A stretch of DNA of 64,000 nt from Methanoregula sp. (lineage in GTDB: Archaea > Halobacteriota > Methanomicrobia > Methanomicrobiales > Methanospirillaceae). Position 1 is the first letter of the stretch, and every line of letters starts with the position of its first letter. Location of the stretch: NCBI GenBank assembly GCA_030651815.1, contig JAUSBW010000169.1, positions 1-64,000 of the forward strand, read 5' to 3'. Shown one piece after another: positions 52,098 to 62,479 of this stretch. Made by a program: the position numbers and the translations under genes. Below the pieces are notes generated by a model. That model saw nothing but the letters and a program-made list of their open reading frames with translations, was not told the DNA's origin and did no database searches.

Positions 52098-53288
52098 ATG
52101 GGCATTACAAAGAAATTCCTCAATTTATTCAAATCCGGAAAGAGTGAGGAGGAAGAGCAGGCGCGTCGCCTTGCACAAAAGGAGCGCTACGATAATTTCC
52201 TTAAAGCCCTTACCGAAGGGGATCTCGACACCAGATGGAACGCTGTTCGATCAGTCGGGGATCTCGGTGAGCCATTCATCGAGCCACTCATCCGCGGTCT
52301 GAAAGACGAGTACTGGATCATCAGGCGCGGATCGGCAGACACGCTCGGCAAGATCGGAGCTCCGGCTGTATCACCCCTGATCGGTGCGCTGGATGATTCG
52401 TCTGACGATGTGCGCCAGGAGACCATCCGGGCACTCCAGCTTATCGGAGAATCATCTGTTGGTCCCCTGATCCAGGCAGTACAGCACAGCCAACCGCTCA
52501 TCCGTCGCGGGGCAGTGCAGGCACTGGGCATCATGGGTGAGACACGGGCTGTCGGCCATATCATCGAATCGTTAAAAGATGCAGATCCGTGGGTCAGGCA
52601 CGAGAGTGCAGTTGCACTCGGCCGTATCGGTGATCCCCGTGCAGTCGCACCGTTGATCGAATGCCTCAACGATGCACGGGAGCATGTCCGCATGGCAGCG
52701 ATGGCGACACTATGTTCGCTGGGTGAGCCTGCCATTGAACCACTCATACGAGCGCTCATTGATCCCAATGATGATGTCCAGCGCAGGGCGGCACTCGCGC
52801 TTGTCACAATTGGGGAGCCCTCAGTTGAGCCATTGATAAAAGCACTCGGGGACCAGAATCCCGGCATCCGCAAAGGTGCAGTTGAAGTGCTCGGCCAGAT
52901 CGGCAACACCCGTGCGATCTCCCCGATCATTACGGCTCTCGATGATCCGGTCCGGCCGGTTCGCATCGAAGTTGTCAAATCCCTTGCCGCTCTCGGCGTA
53001 CCCGCAATTGCACCGCTTATGCAAGTCTTCCGCGAGGGCGACATCAGGATGAGGACAGGTGCTATGGAGGCCCTCTGGATGCTCGGCCAGCCGGCAACCA
53101 CCCCCCTCATCATGGTCTTAAAAGACGGCCAGAGCGATGTCCGCAGGCGTGCGGTGCTCCTTCTCGGTGAGATCGGCGACCAGAAGGCAGTAGATCACAT
53201 CACCGGCCTCCTCTCGGATGATAATGTGGCCGTGCGCCGTGAAGCCTTCGAAGCGCTCGAGATGATCAAGAAAAGAATGGCACAATAA
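52098..53288 (+). CDS. HEAT-repeat (PBS-lyase-type) protein
   Basis: About 11 repeats of IEPLIRGLKDEYWIIRRGSADTLGKIG type. Confidence 0.9.
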   Translation: MGITKKFLNLFKSGKSEEEEQARRLAQKERYDNFLKALTEGDLDTRWNAVRSVGDLGEPFIEPLIRGLKDEYWIIRRGSADTLGKIGAPAVSPLIGALDDSSDDVRQETIRALQLIGESSVGPLIQAVQHSQPLIRRGAVQALGIMGETRAVGHIIESLKDADPWVRHESAVALGRIGDPRAVAPLIECLNDAREHVRMAAMATLCSLGEPAIEPLIRALIDPNDDVQRRAALALVTIGEPSVEPLIKALGDQNPGIRKGAVEVLGQIGNTRAISPIITALDDPVRPVRIEVVKSLAALGVPAIAPLMQVFREGDIRMRTGAMEALWMLGQPATTPLIMVLKDGQSDVRRRAVLLLGEIGDQKAVDHITGLLSDDNVAVRREAFEALEMIKKRMAQ

Positions 53289-53482
53289 ATACCAGCCGTT
53301 CATCTTTTTTTATATGAAAACTGCTCTGCTTTTTTCAGGTGCCTGTAGGCTTGTGACCATCGGAATCATATGGCACTACAGGGCACCGGTATTTTTTAAA
53401 AATATGCAATCTGCGATGGCTTGATATGATAAGCCCGACAGAGCATGCAGATATGAGACGGAGTTGAGAGATTACGCGGCTT

Positions 53483-53911
53483 GTGGTGACCAGACGGAAT
53501 CGTGATACGGTACTGTCCGTGGCAAAAGGCGGTTCGGATCAGGATATGCCCAATGATTCCTACCGGGAGCGGTTGATCAAATATATTCCGGTAGTGACCA
53601 TCGCACTTTTCATTACCATATATGGGATCACGTATTACCTGTATGACACCGGGTCGTGGTATCCCGTAGTGGCACGCTGGATCCTGATCCCCGGGGTCCT
53701 TGGTACGGTGCTGTACCTCTGGAAAGTTGAGAATATTTCCGATGCTGTACAGCTGGGTATCTCTGCAATCGGTTTTCTCATCCGGGCGTGTGCACTTGGG
53801 GTGGTAACAGTTACATCCCTGCCGTTTTACAATGCCATTGTAGCCGGGCTGCTCCTTATCGCATATGTCTTTTTAGCACCCCTGATTGACGGAGTGCCTG
53901 AGGTCTGGTAA
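53483..53911 (+). CDS. small integral membrane protein
   Basis: Four hydrophobic segments; start uncertain. Confidence 0.55.
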   Translation: MVTRRNRDTVLSVAKGGSDQDMPNDSYRERLIKYIPVVTIALFITIYGITYYLYDTGSWYPVVARWILIPGVLGTVLYLWKVENISDAVQLGISAIGFLIRACALGVVTVTSLPFYNAIVAGLLLIAYVFLAPLIDGVPEVW

Positions 53912-53964
53912 CGGCACAATCAAAAAACCGGAAAAACCATGCAATCCGGGAGGAACGAACGGAT

Positions 53965-54399
53965 ATGGATCAGTTCATGCGAGAAGCGATTGAAGAAGCG
54001 AGAAGAGGACGTGATGAGGGGGGTATTCCCATCGGATCGGTGCTTGTACGGAATAACGTAATCCTCGGCAGGGGACACAACCGACGGGTGCAGGAGGGTG
54101 ATCCGATCATACATGCAGAGATCGACTGCCTGCGCAATGCCGGACGGATCGGAACGTACCGGGATGCTGTGCTCTATTCCACGCTCATGCCCTGCTATCT
54201 CTGTGCCGGTGCAGCCGTCCAGTTCGGGATAAAAAAAGTCGTTGTGGGTGAATCGCGGAATTTTGCCGGGGCACGGACGTTTATGGAAGAGCATGGCATC
54301 GAAGTGATCGTGCTGGATCTTGACGAATGTGTCACCATGATGCAGGAGTTCATTCTACAGAATCCACGGCTCTGGAATGAGGATATCGGGGAACTCTGA
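53965..54399 (+). CDS. CMP/dCMP-type (cytosine) deaminase family protein
   Basis: HAEIDCLRNAG...STLMPCYLCAGAAVQFGIKKVVVGE zinc deaminase motifs. Confidence 0.92.
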   Translation: MDQFMREAIEEARRGRDEGGIPIGSVLVRNNVILGRGHNRRVQEGDPIIHAEIDCLRNAGRIGTYRDAVLYSTLMPCYLCAGAAVQFGIKKVVVGESRNFAGARTFMEEHGIEVIVLDLDECVTMMQEFILQNPRLWNEDIGEL

Positions 54400-54455
54400 C
54401 CTGACCAGACCCAACAGCCGCAATCCTCATATTCTCACAGGCTTTTCTTCTCTTC

Positions 54456-55652
54456 ATGGTCTCGCTTGCAGACATCCGATATGCACAGGTGCTGATCGCT
54501 CCTCACATCATACACACGCCGCTTGTCCATTCCCCGACAATCTCTACACTGACCGGTGCGCAGGTTTACCTCAAACTCGAGACGCTCCAGAAAGCAGGTT
54601 CGTTCAAAGTGCGGGGCGCCAGCTACAAGATCTTTTCCTCTCTTGAACAGTGCAAAGAGCATGGCGTAGTGGCAGCATCTGCCGGTAATCATGCACAGGG
54701 AGTAGCGATTGCAGCCAGGAGTGCCGGAGTTCCTGCAACGATTGTGATGCCGGAATGGTCATCGATTGCCAAGCAGGAGGCAACCCGGGGATATGGCGCA
54801 GAGGTGATCATTACCGGGCTTACGCTGGATGAGAGCATCGAACAGGCGCAGGAGATCGCACGTGATGGGGGACTGTTCATCCATCCCTATGATGATGACG
54901 GGGTTATCACGGGACAGGGGACCATTGCACTTGAGATCCTGCAGGATCTCCCGGACGCAGACATGATCGTCGTTCCCGTTGGGGGTGGCGGGTTGATCGC
55001 AGGGATTGCTATAGCTGCCAAAGGATTGCGTCCTGATATTTCAATCATCGGCGCACAGGCAAAAGCCTGCCCCTCTGCATACGAAGCTATGCGACACGTA
55101 GAGCCGGTGAGAGTGGATGCCGGGCGGACAATCGCAGACGGGATACGCGTAATCCAGACAGGCACTGAAACACTACCGGTCATACGGGAGCTTGTGGATA
55201 TGATCGCGCTCGCTACTGAAGAGGAGATCGCTGATGCAATGCTCCTGTTGATGGAGCGCAAGCATGTGATTGCCGAGGGCGCCGGGGCAACGCCGCTTGC
55301 TGCACTGCTGAACGGATCCATTCCGGTAAAACCGGGCAGCAAGGTGGTACTCGTGATCAGCGGCGGGAATGTGGACAGCCCACAGCTCTTCCGGATCCTG
55401 AAGCAGGCGCTCCTTAGACATGGGCGGATCATAAGGCTCTCGGTGCTGCTCGATGACCGGCCCGGCACCCTTGCCCGGCTCCTCTTTACGATAGCAAAAG
55501 AGCAGGGCAACATCCTCTCGATCCAGCATATTCAGGGCGAGAGCGATACCGCAGCCCACCAGGCACGGGTAGATCTCGAGCTTGAGACCCGGGGTATGGC
55601 GCATGTGGATGCAATTAAAAAAGCGCTGGGGAATCAGGGATATGATCTGTAG
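54456..55652 (+). CDS. ilvA: threonine ammonia-lyase with C-terminal ACT domain
   Basis: GSFKVRGASYKI PLP-lysine motif, VGGGGLIAGIA, ACT-like LSVLLDDRPGTLARLLFTIAKEQGNIL. Confidence 0.94.
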   Translation: MVSLADIRYAQVLIAPHIIHTPLVHSPTISTLTGAQVYLKLETLQKAGSFKVRGASYKIFSSLEQCKEHGVVAASAGNHAQGVAIAARSAGVPATIVMPEWSSIAKQEATRGYGAEVIITGLTLDESIEQAQEIARDGGLFIHPYDDDGVITGQGTIALEILQDLPDADMIVVPVGGGGLIAGIAIAAKGLRPDISIIGAQAKACPSAYEAMRHVEPVRVDAGRTIADGIRVIQTGTETLPVIRELVDMIALATEEEIADAMLLLMERKHVIAEGAGATPLAALLNGSIPVKPGSKVVLVISGGNVDSPQLFRILKQALLRHGRIIRLSVLLDDRPGTLARLLFTIAKEQGNILSIQHIQGESDTAAHQARVDLELETRGMAHVDAIKKALGNQGYDL

Positions 55653-55757
55653 ATGGAATGAACACTTATTTTCTAATGAGTTCATCGGAGCAATTATCCC
55701 TTATTTATCAGGATATCCTTTGAAAGTGAATGGGCAGGAAACCAAACAAAAAACTAC

Positions 55758-56438
55758 TTAAAGTTCCCCGAGCCCCTTCCAGTAATCGTACTCGTGTTTC
55801 CAGAGATCCTTGTTAAACGAAACAAGGCGTTTGAAATATTCCTTGCGTTCGAGATGGACTTTTACCTGTGCCGGATCGATCCACTTCGTCATGATCGCAT
55901 CGGCCAGTTTCCGTCCCAGCTCCTTTGCCTGCTTCTCTGCCGGAACGATCGCATTCGGATCAGCCCCGACAAGCACACCCACTTTCCCGACCGTTGTTGC
56001 ACCAAGGTGTAGCAGGGCAGAATTCATGTAATCCGCTACCTCATCAGCCATGGATCCACCGGCTGTAGAGACCGCACAACCGTACTTCCCCGCAAATTGC
56101 TGGCAGTGGATCGCGTCTGCCATCCGATCGAGCATCGTCTTGAGCTGGGCGGTGACCGAGTTGATATAATTCGGTGAACCGAGCACAATACCATCTGCAC
56201 CAAGCATCTTCTCCAGCAGCGCAGGGAAATCGTCATCATGGATGCACTCGCCTTTTGCGTAACAGGTCCCACATGCAGTGCAGTACTTGATCTCAAGACC
56301 ACAGATGTCCACAAACGTGACATCAGCTCCGGTCTTCCGTGCTCCCTCAAGGACGGCCAGCACCAGCTTTCGTGTCTGGCTCTTCTCCCCTTTCGGGCTC
56401 CCGTTAATGCCGATAATCTTCATGATTTCGTTCTCCAT
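55758..56438 (-). CDS. NADPH-dependent FMN reductase / iron-sulfur flavoprotein family
   Basis: IIGINGSPKGEKSQTRKLV, CTACGTCYAKGECIHDDDF, VLGSPNYINSVTAQLKTMLDR. Confidence 0.9.
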   Translation of the reverse strand: MENEIMKIIGINGSPKGEKSQTRKLVLAVLEGARKTGADVTFVDICGLEIKYCTACGTCYAKGECIHDDDFPALLEKMLGADGIVLGSPNYINSVTAQLKTMLDRMADAIHCQQFAGKYGCAVSTAGGSMADEVADYMNSALLHLGATTVGKVGVLVGADPNAIVPAEKQAKELGRKLADAIMTKWIDPAQVKVHLERKEYFKRLVSFNKDLWKHEYDYWKGLGEL

Positions 56439-56601
56439 GTAAGGATGATTGCTGATCGATAAAAAAGTATGCGATGACCAAAAATCCTCTGTTTCGGCGG
56501 TTGGACCGGTATACTTGAGGGAATACGCTCTTTACCCATAATTGCACACCATTTACCGAGTGATTCTTCCATGATCATCCGCGACATTACAGATTCCTCC
56601 C

Positions 56602-56940
56602 ATGAACGTGTCCTTGACCACTCGCTGCTCTCTCGAACTGCTGCATCCAGATAAGGTAGCCGGGGCACAGGCACTGGAGTGCAGTATCGCCCATGCCATC
56701 ATCCTGCCCGGCGAGTCTGCACTCCCCCACCTGCTGAAAAAATCCACAGAACTCTATTATATTCTCGAAGGGTTGGGAGAGATGCACATCGACAATGAAT
56801 CCGCACCAGTATCACCGGGTCAGTGCATCCTGATCCCTCCACAAGCCCGCCAGTGGATCCGGAATACCGGCAAGGAGAATCTTGTCTTCCTTTGTATCGT
56901 AGTGCCGAAATGGCAGGAGATCGACGAGTTCCTCGTCTGA
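56602..56940 (+). CDS. cupin-domain protein
   Basis: LLKKSTELYYILEGLGEMHIDNESAPVSPGQCILIPPQARQWIRNTG. Confidence 0.9.
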   Translation: MNVSLTTRCSLELLHPDKVAGAQALECSIAHAIILPGESALPHLLKKSTELYYILEGLGEMHIDNESAPVSPGQCILIPPQARQWIRNTGKENLVFLCIVVPKWQEIDEFLV

Positions 56941-57016
56941 GGTAGTCCCCTCGCGTCCATTCCTGCGGGCTTTTTTATACGAATATTTTTTATAGGGGGA
57001 GTTCTATCCTTCCACT

Positions 57017-57379
57017 ATGGAGTTTCTGGGTAAGACACGCGAACAAAGGACGAGGGTAATCTTCTTCCTGATCCTTTCCGTTGCCGTACTGTGGGCCATG
57101 TTCCTCCTCCAGCAGGGGGAGATACTCCCATTCACCTTTATGTTTGCCTCCCTTGCCGCAATCAACCCGGTGGTGGCATTCATCGACCTGAAAAATTCCC
57201 GGAGGACCCGGTCCCTCTTCTTCTTCTACCTCCTGATCCTCGTCGCTCTCGTCTGGGCGGTATTCCTCCTCTTCCTCGGAGTACACGTCTGGGTGAGCCT
57301 CTTCCTCTTCATCGTCGCGGTGGGCGTTCCCTTTATCCTCCACGTTATGGAGTCCGAGACCGAACCCTCCGCACTCTGA
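57017..57379 (+). CDS. small membrane protein
   Basis: Four hydrophobic helices, good start context. Confidence 0.6.
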   Translation: MEFLGKTREQRTRVIFFLILSVAVLWAMFLLQQGEILPFTFMFASLAAINPVVAFIDLKNSRRTRSLFFFYLLILVALVWAVFLLFLGVHVWVSLFLFIVAVGVPFILHVMESETEPSAL

Positions 57380-57424
57380 TCTCTGGATGAAATTCATTAA
57401 GGTAGCAGATCCAAAATATCAACC

Positions 57425-58069
57425 ATGAGCCAAGAGGCCGGGAGGCACGAATACCATATCGCGAAGAACCGGCTGGAAACGATGGTGGACACGATCTTTG
57501 CGTTCGCCATGACCCTGCTCGTGCTCGGGATTGCAATGCCACAGCTATCCGTGAGCCAGGCCGCAACTGAACTCCCCGGATACTTAGCAAAACTACTCCC
57601 GCAGTTTATCCTTTTCATCATCGCATTTCTGGTACTTGCCCTCTTCTGGATCGAACACCACCGCCAGTTCCATTATCTCCGGATCGTTGATCCAACCATT
57701 CTCCGGTTCAATGTCGCCATTCTCATCTTCATCGTCCTGATCCCGTTCACCACGGATGTGTCAGGAGCTTATGATGGCGTGATGATCGCCGTGCTCCTCT
57801 TTCATGTAAATCTCCTGATCGTTGGTGCGCTGTTTCTTGGCCAATGGATGTATATCTGTAAGTGCAGCCATCTCTGTGATGCTGAATTTGACATCGCTAA
57901 GAAGGGATACCGGTTCTGGATTCTTGCAACCGTCCCGTCCGTTGCGATCCTCGGTGTAGTGGTGGCTTTTTTTTCACCCCCGTATTCCCTGCTGGTCTAT
58001 ATTCTTGTCCCGATCATCATTGGCATCAGAAGGTTTTCTTCCGGGCGTCAGGAACAAACGAGCGGGTAA
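57425..58069 (+). CDS. TMEM175-like (DUF1211) potassium channel family protein
   Basis: NRLETMVDTIFAFAMTLLVLGIAMP, FWIEHHRQFHYL. Confidence 0.88.
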   Translation: MSQEAGRHEYHIAKNRLETMVDTIFAFAMTLLVLGIAMPQLSVSQAATELPGYLAKLLPQFILFIIAFLVLALFWIEHHRQFHYLRIVDPTILRFNVAILIFIVLIPFTTDVSGAYDGVMIAVLLFHVNLLIVGALFLGQWMYICKCSHLCDAEFDIAKKGYRFWILATVPSVAILGVVVAFFSPPYSLLVYILVPIIIGIRRFSSGRQEQTSG

Positions 58070-58141
58070 ATGATTATTTAATAATGCACAGTGGATGGAA
58101 AAAAGGCGTTTTCATGAGGAGATAAAACGAAGATTTTCATA

Positions 58142-58290
58142 CTCCCCTTTCATTTGAATAACGATATTTTTTCTTCTTTGGTGTGTTGGCTCAAGCAGGA
58201 TGAGCGCCATTCCAGCATTGATAACAGAGCCCCGTCAGGTCTCTTTTGGGGGGGTGTCTGCGCAACCAAACGGAGTATAATTGTGGCACT
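58142..58290. repeat. ~145-bp direct repeat, copy 1
   Basis: CTTTCATTTGAATAACGATATTTTTT...CCAGCATTGATAACAGAGC...CAACCAAACGGAGTATAATTGTGGCACTCT matches copy 2. Confidence 0.8.
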
Positions 58291-58418
58291 CTTTTCTTTC
58301 TTTTAGACATTCTGTTTTCTTCCATTAATCCCTGTCACCAACGGGGGTATATCGTGAACGGGGTATTGAACCCCGTTGCCGCTTGTCGGTCACGATGCTT
58401 TGAGATTGTAGATGCCAT

Positions 58419-58844
58419 TTATATTTGGTATCCAGACGAACAAACTTTATTGTAGTTCTGTTGTAGTTCAAAGATACAATGATTGGTGCAAGACGAATAC
58501 GCGTCGCATGCAGGATTGTTTGACATATAGTAACTCAGGTTGGTTTCTCCGCCACCCCCAGCCTTCGATCGTTTTACCATTTCTGCTGCACAGTTTTCTC
58601 GGATTCCGATTAGTTTATCGATTTTGCCACTTACCTCTTTACAATCTCCGGACAAATCACATTGACAATCCGGTGCTGTGGTTGTTATTGCCGGTGTAAT
58701 CGTCGTTATTGGGGTTGGAGTTACAAGCACTGTCACGTAAATGATTTGCGGGGTTGGTGTAACAGCGGAATTTTTATTTCCACCAACACATCCGGTAGTT
58801 ATTATTACTGTCACCAGTAAGACCATAAAAATAAGATATTTCAT
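58419..58844 (-). CDS. Cys-rich lipoprotein of unknown function
   Basis: MKYLIFMVLLVTVIITTGCVGG lipobox; TP-rich linker. Confidence 0.75.
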   Translation of the reverse strand: MKYLIFMVLLVTVIITTGCVGGNKNSAVTPTPQIIYVTVLVTPTPITTITPAITTTAPDCQCDLSGDCKEVSGKIDKLIGIRENCAAEMVKRSKAGGGGETNLSYYMSNNPACDAYSSCTNHCIFELQQNYNKVCSSGYQI

Positions 58845-58847
58845 ACC

Positions 58848-58996
58848 CCCTCTTTCATTTGAATGAAGATATATTTTTCTTGTTGTTGATGGCTCGTGCA
58901 GGGTGAGTATCAATCCAGCATTGATAAAAGAGCTCGCTATTGGGTCTATTTTGGGGAAGTCTGCTCAACCAAACGGAGTATAATAGTGGCATTCTA
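58848..58996. repeat. ~145-bp direct repeat, copy 2 (leader of the lipoprotein gene)
   Basis: CTTTCATTTGAATGAAGATATATTTTTCTTG...CCAGCATTGATAAAAGAGC...CAACCAAACGGAGTATAATAGTGGCATTCT. Confidence 0.8.
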
Positions 58997-59042
58997 CAAC
59001 TAATCGAAATGTATATCTTCGGAAAAAGGTTAGTACAACCAA

Positions 59043-59888
59043 ATGCCAAAATTTTGCCATGGATGTGGAAAAGAAATTTCTGATCCCGTAAAATTTTGCC
59101 CGGAGTGTGGCACAAATACCAACACTCCGAATTATGATCCTAACCATTCTCTGAAAAACAACGAACAACCACAGAGTACCCAAACAGACGATAAAACAAT
59201 TAAAAAATCTAACAATTTTGATCAGTCCGATTCAGATTTAAGCAAAGCGACTTCAGTAATCACCCATAAACCGATTGTTTTAGCAATTATCGGGATTTGC
59301 ATTTTTTTAATAGTCATCTCTTTAGTGATCGTACCTACAAAAACGATCACTAACGATGTTGAGGTTGTCTTCACCGATACAGAAACATACTACGAAAAAG
59401 AGCCCTACATTGTTCAAGAATCATATCAGGAACAAGTACCCTATCAGACTACTGAGTCATATACCGACAGTGTCCCCGTTCCGGTAAGTGTTCCTTATCA
59501 GGACTATGAATATTCCTATCAAACTTCCGACGCAGGAACCGGAAAATATTATTCATCCGTTCCTTCTGGTTGTGTTTGCTCAAGTAACCGGTACCTGTAC
59601 GACAAAGATGGGGTATATGGAGCGTTATGTGTCCAGTTGACTTGTCAAATCTCAACGCCCGTAACGAAATACCGGACCGAGATGCAACAACAATCTCTCC
59701 AGAAAGAGCGACCCGTGACAAAATATCGGACTGAAACAAAAACCAGAGATGTCACAAAATATCACGATGTCGCTAAAACCCGCGATGTGATGAAAACCAG
59801 AATTGAACAACGACCTCTGGAAGTGAACTGGCTCCTGGGATTTAAAACCCCATACTCACTTCATCTCCCAATTATTTCGGGCAAATAA
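59043..59888 (+). CDS. zinc-ribbon membrane protein
   Basis: MPKFCHGCGKEISDPVKFCPECGT; one TM helix; repetitive tyrosine/threonine-rich beta region. Confidence 0.75.
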   Translation: MPKFCHGCGKEISDPVKFCPECGTNTNTPNYDPNHSLKNNEQPQSTQTDDKTIKKSNNFDQSDSDLSKATSVITHKPIVLAIIGICIFLIVISLVIVPTKTITNDVEVVFTDTETYYEKEPYIVQESYQEQVPYQTTESYTDSVPVPVSVPYQDYEYSYQTSDAGTGKYYSSVPSGCVCSSNRYLYDKDGVYGALCVQLTCQISTPVTKYRTEMQQQSLQKERPVTKYRTETKTRDVTKYHDVAKTRDVMKTRIEQRPLEVNWLLGFKTPYSLHLPIISGK

Positions 59889-60827
59889 ATGAAAAAAATA
59901 ATTGTAATTTTGGTTTTCTGTTTGCTCATCATCGGATGCGTATTCGCGTTTGTTATCTATAATTACAATAAAAATTTTGACTCCGAACAAATCCAGCACC
60001 AAAAAGAAATTGAGAGAATCAAACAGGAACAAAGCCGTCTGGATACCCAGTTCTCTCAACAACAACAAACCCAGCAACAACAGCAGGTCAAAGCTGAGAC
60101 CGAACAAGCTTCACGGTTAAAACTGGATAAGGATGGCGATGGATTAACCTATGAGCAGGAATTAAAATTGGGGACCAGTGATGATAAGGCTGATACGGAT
60201 GGAGATGGCATCCGGGATAATGAGGACAAACATCCTGCCGGCGGAGGGGAAATTTATAGAATTACAGTACCTTGGTCACATAATGGACAACGATTCACCA
60301 CTCAATTTGGAATTGCGGAGGATTGGTATTGGTATTACAAAGATAAACCGAGAGGTGATTACCGATTTACGGATGCCCGATTTGTTACCTATAAAGATCC
60401 TGTAATTCAAACAATCGCAAAAGATATTACCGATGCCTCGGTGAGTGCCGGAGATCCCTGTAAATTATGTCTTGCGATTGATTTTGTGGAATCTATGGTT
60501 TACCAAAAAGACATTGAATATAATTCCAATCCAGAATACCCAAAATATGCAATCGAGACTATTGTTGATGAACGTGGGGATTGTGAAGATACATCATTTT
60601 TGATGGCTTCAATTCTGGAGGCACTGGATGTTGATACGGTTCTGTGGTTATATCCGGGTCATATGGCCGTTGGATTTGCGTCGGATAATTGCCGGGGAGA
60701 TAGTTACAATTACCAGGGAAGGAAATACTGTTTCCTTGAAACAACCAGCGATCCGGATTATTTAGGGATATATTTTATACCGAGCAAATACGTTAATGAA
60801 ATACCATACTTTATTGAAGTGAATTAG
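59889..60827 (+). CDS. membrane-anchored transglutaminase-like protein with Ca-binding (TSP3/EF-hand-like) motifs
   Basis: LDKDGDGLTYEQELKLGTSDDKADTDGDGIRDNEDKHPAG; ETIVDERGDCEDTSFLMASILEALDVDTVLWLYPGHMAVG. Confidence 0.82.
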   Translation: MKKIIVILVFCLLIIGCVFAFVIYNYNKNFDSEQIQHQKEIERIKQEQSRLDTQFSQQQQTQQQQQVKAETEQASRLKLDKDGDGLTYEQELKLGTSDDKADTDGDGIRDNEDKHPAGGGEIYRITVPWSHNGQRFTTQFGIAEDWYWYYKDKPRGDYRFTDARFVTYKDPVIQTIAKDITDASVSAGDPCKLCLAIDFVESMVYQKDIEYNSNPEYPKYAIETIVDERGDCEDTSFLMASILEALDVDTVLWLYPGHMAVGFASDNCRGDSYNYQGRKYCFLETTSDPDYLGIYFIPSKYVNEIPYFIEVN

Positions 60828-60895
60828 GGGGATAATGTCTATAATTATTGAGACCCTTTTTTTTTAAATAAAGTGGGGCAGGAATACGCAACAGC

Positions 60896-61486
60896 CTATT
60901 CCCAGTAATACTTAACAAAGAATTTTGATTTCCTTACCTTTGGGGTAAAGTGACGGAGGGCAAGAGGCACGATCAGAATCGTTACGATGATGTTGCCAAT
61001 AAGCCATAGGGAAAAAACGCTCCCGATCTCGCTGGATGCAATGACATTTCCAAGCGCAAGCGTGTAAGCACCCCATGCGGCACCCACAACATTGTTGATC
61101 AATACACCAAAGAGCAGCAGCAGCGTCCAGTCCCGCCGGTTCTCAAGATTGAGATCCACTTCAAAGGTTCGCAGGGCAACGAGCGGGATGAGCACCTGCA
61201 GGAGGCCGGCGATCGACCAGTAGATCGCAACCCCGGCAGGAATGGTGGCGTTGGTCGAGAGCAGCCCGGAACCGATAAGGGTGCCGGCATATGCAGCTAT
61301 CGCACCATAAGCACCAAACCAGAGGGTGAAGATGATCATAAACGCTACGGCAAAATATAGAGTTGATATCCCACCAATGCCACCGGGCAGGGCAATTACG
61401 CAGAGCCGGGCGATGATGGTGTTGACCACGATAAGGACGAGGGTAAGGATGACAAAGGAATACGTTGGTTCATGAACGTTTTTCAT
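60896..61486 (-). CDS. MASE1-like integral membrane protein
   Basis: About 6 TM helices; start taken at MKNVHEPT. Confidence 0.6.
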   Translation of the reverse strand: MKNVHEPTYSFVILTLVLIVVNTIIARLCVIALPGGIGGISTLYFAVAFMIIFTLWFGAYGAIAAYAGTLIGSGLLSTNATIPAGVAIYWSIAGLLQVLIPLVALRTFEVDLNLENRRDWTLLLLFGVLINNVVGAAWGAYTLALGNVIASSEIGSVFSLWLIGNIIVTILIVPLALRHFTPKVRKSKFFVKYYWE

Positions 61487-61659
61487 ACATTCTCCTGTAT
61501 TCCATATTGCGTGCATATATAAATAGTATTTATTGTCCTGTGGATACAGTCGAATCGCGATCCACAGCTTTTTTTAATCATTCCCTGTGTTTTTTCACAC
61601 TTCGCAATTTTTATGACCGGAACACCGTATCTATACATACAGGAGTGTTGCCGGACCAA

Positions 61660-61929
61660 ATGACCACATCACAGGATTCTGCGCCCGATTCTGCATATGT
61701 ACAGGAAAATATCCTCGTTGAGAATGCTGCTCAGGCTCTTGACGAGCGCAGGGACGCCGGGCTTGAAGGGCTCGTTGGAGGGCTTGATTCAGCGATCATC
61801 GCTACCGGGACCGACCATCTCGTGCCTGCGGTCTATGAGTTGCTCTGTTATACCGGACTCGCATGCTTTGACGGGTTTTTTACCCGTAGCAATGTGGAAA
61901 AGCTGACCGAAGCAACGGCAAAACAGTGA
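61660..61929 (+). CDS. small hypothetical protein upstream of ruvC
   Basis: 89-aa acidic ORF from MTTSQDSAPD. Confidence 0.55.
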   Translation: MTTSQDSAPDSAYVQENILVENAAQALDERRDAGLEGLVGGLDSAIIATGTDHLVPAVYELLCYTGLACFDGFFTRSNVEKLTEATAKQ

Positions 61930-62004
61930 CCCGCCAGCCATGGATGATTGTTGTATGTACGATGAAATTCAATTAAGGAAAAACCGTGCGATTCGGTATC
62001 TGCC

Positions 62005-62475
62005 ATGATAGTCATAGGAATTGATCCCGGCGTTGCCCGGCTCGGATATGGCGTGATACAGGTGGACAAAGGAGTGTCAGCGTCGCTCTGCTATGGGTGC
62101 ATCCAGACACGGGCGGGTCGGCGACAGGCAGAGCGGCTGCTCACGATATATACTGAGATTACAGCACTCTTTACAAGGTACCCGCCGGATTTTCTGGCGA
62201 TTGAAAAACTTTTTTTCACAAAAAATGTCACATCTGCGATGAGCGTGAGCGAGGTGCGTGGGGTGATACTCCTTGCCGCAGAGCAGCACCATATCACAGT
62301 CGAAGAGTATACTCCGAACCAGATAAAACAGGCAATCACCGGATCCGGACGGGCGGATAAGGGGCAGATGCAGGAGATGATCAAGCGCCTGCTCCATCTC
62401 GATGAGGTGCCAAAGCCTGATGATGCAGCAGATGGTCTTTCGATTGCCTTATGTCATATCCACATCATGAGATAG
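62005..62475 (+). CDS. ruvC: Holliday junction endodeoxyribonuclease RuvC
   Basis: MIVIGIDPGVARLGYGVI, FLAIEKLFFTKNVTSAMSVSEVRGVIL, DDAADGLSIALCH. Confidence 0.95.
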   Translation: MIVIGIDPGVARLGYGVIQVDKGVSASLCYGCIQTRAGRRQAERLLTIYTEITALFTRYPPDFLAIEKLFFTKNVTSAMSVSEVRGVILLAAEQHHITVEEYTPNQIKQAITGSGRADKGQMQEMIKRLLHLDEVPKPDDAADGLSIALCHIHIMR

Positions 62476-62479
62476 TACT

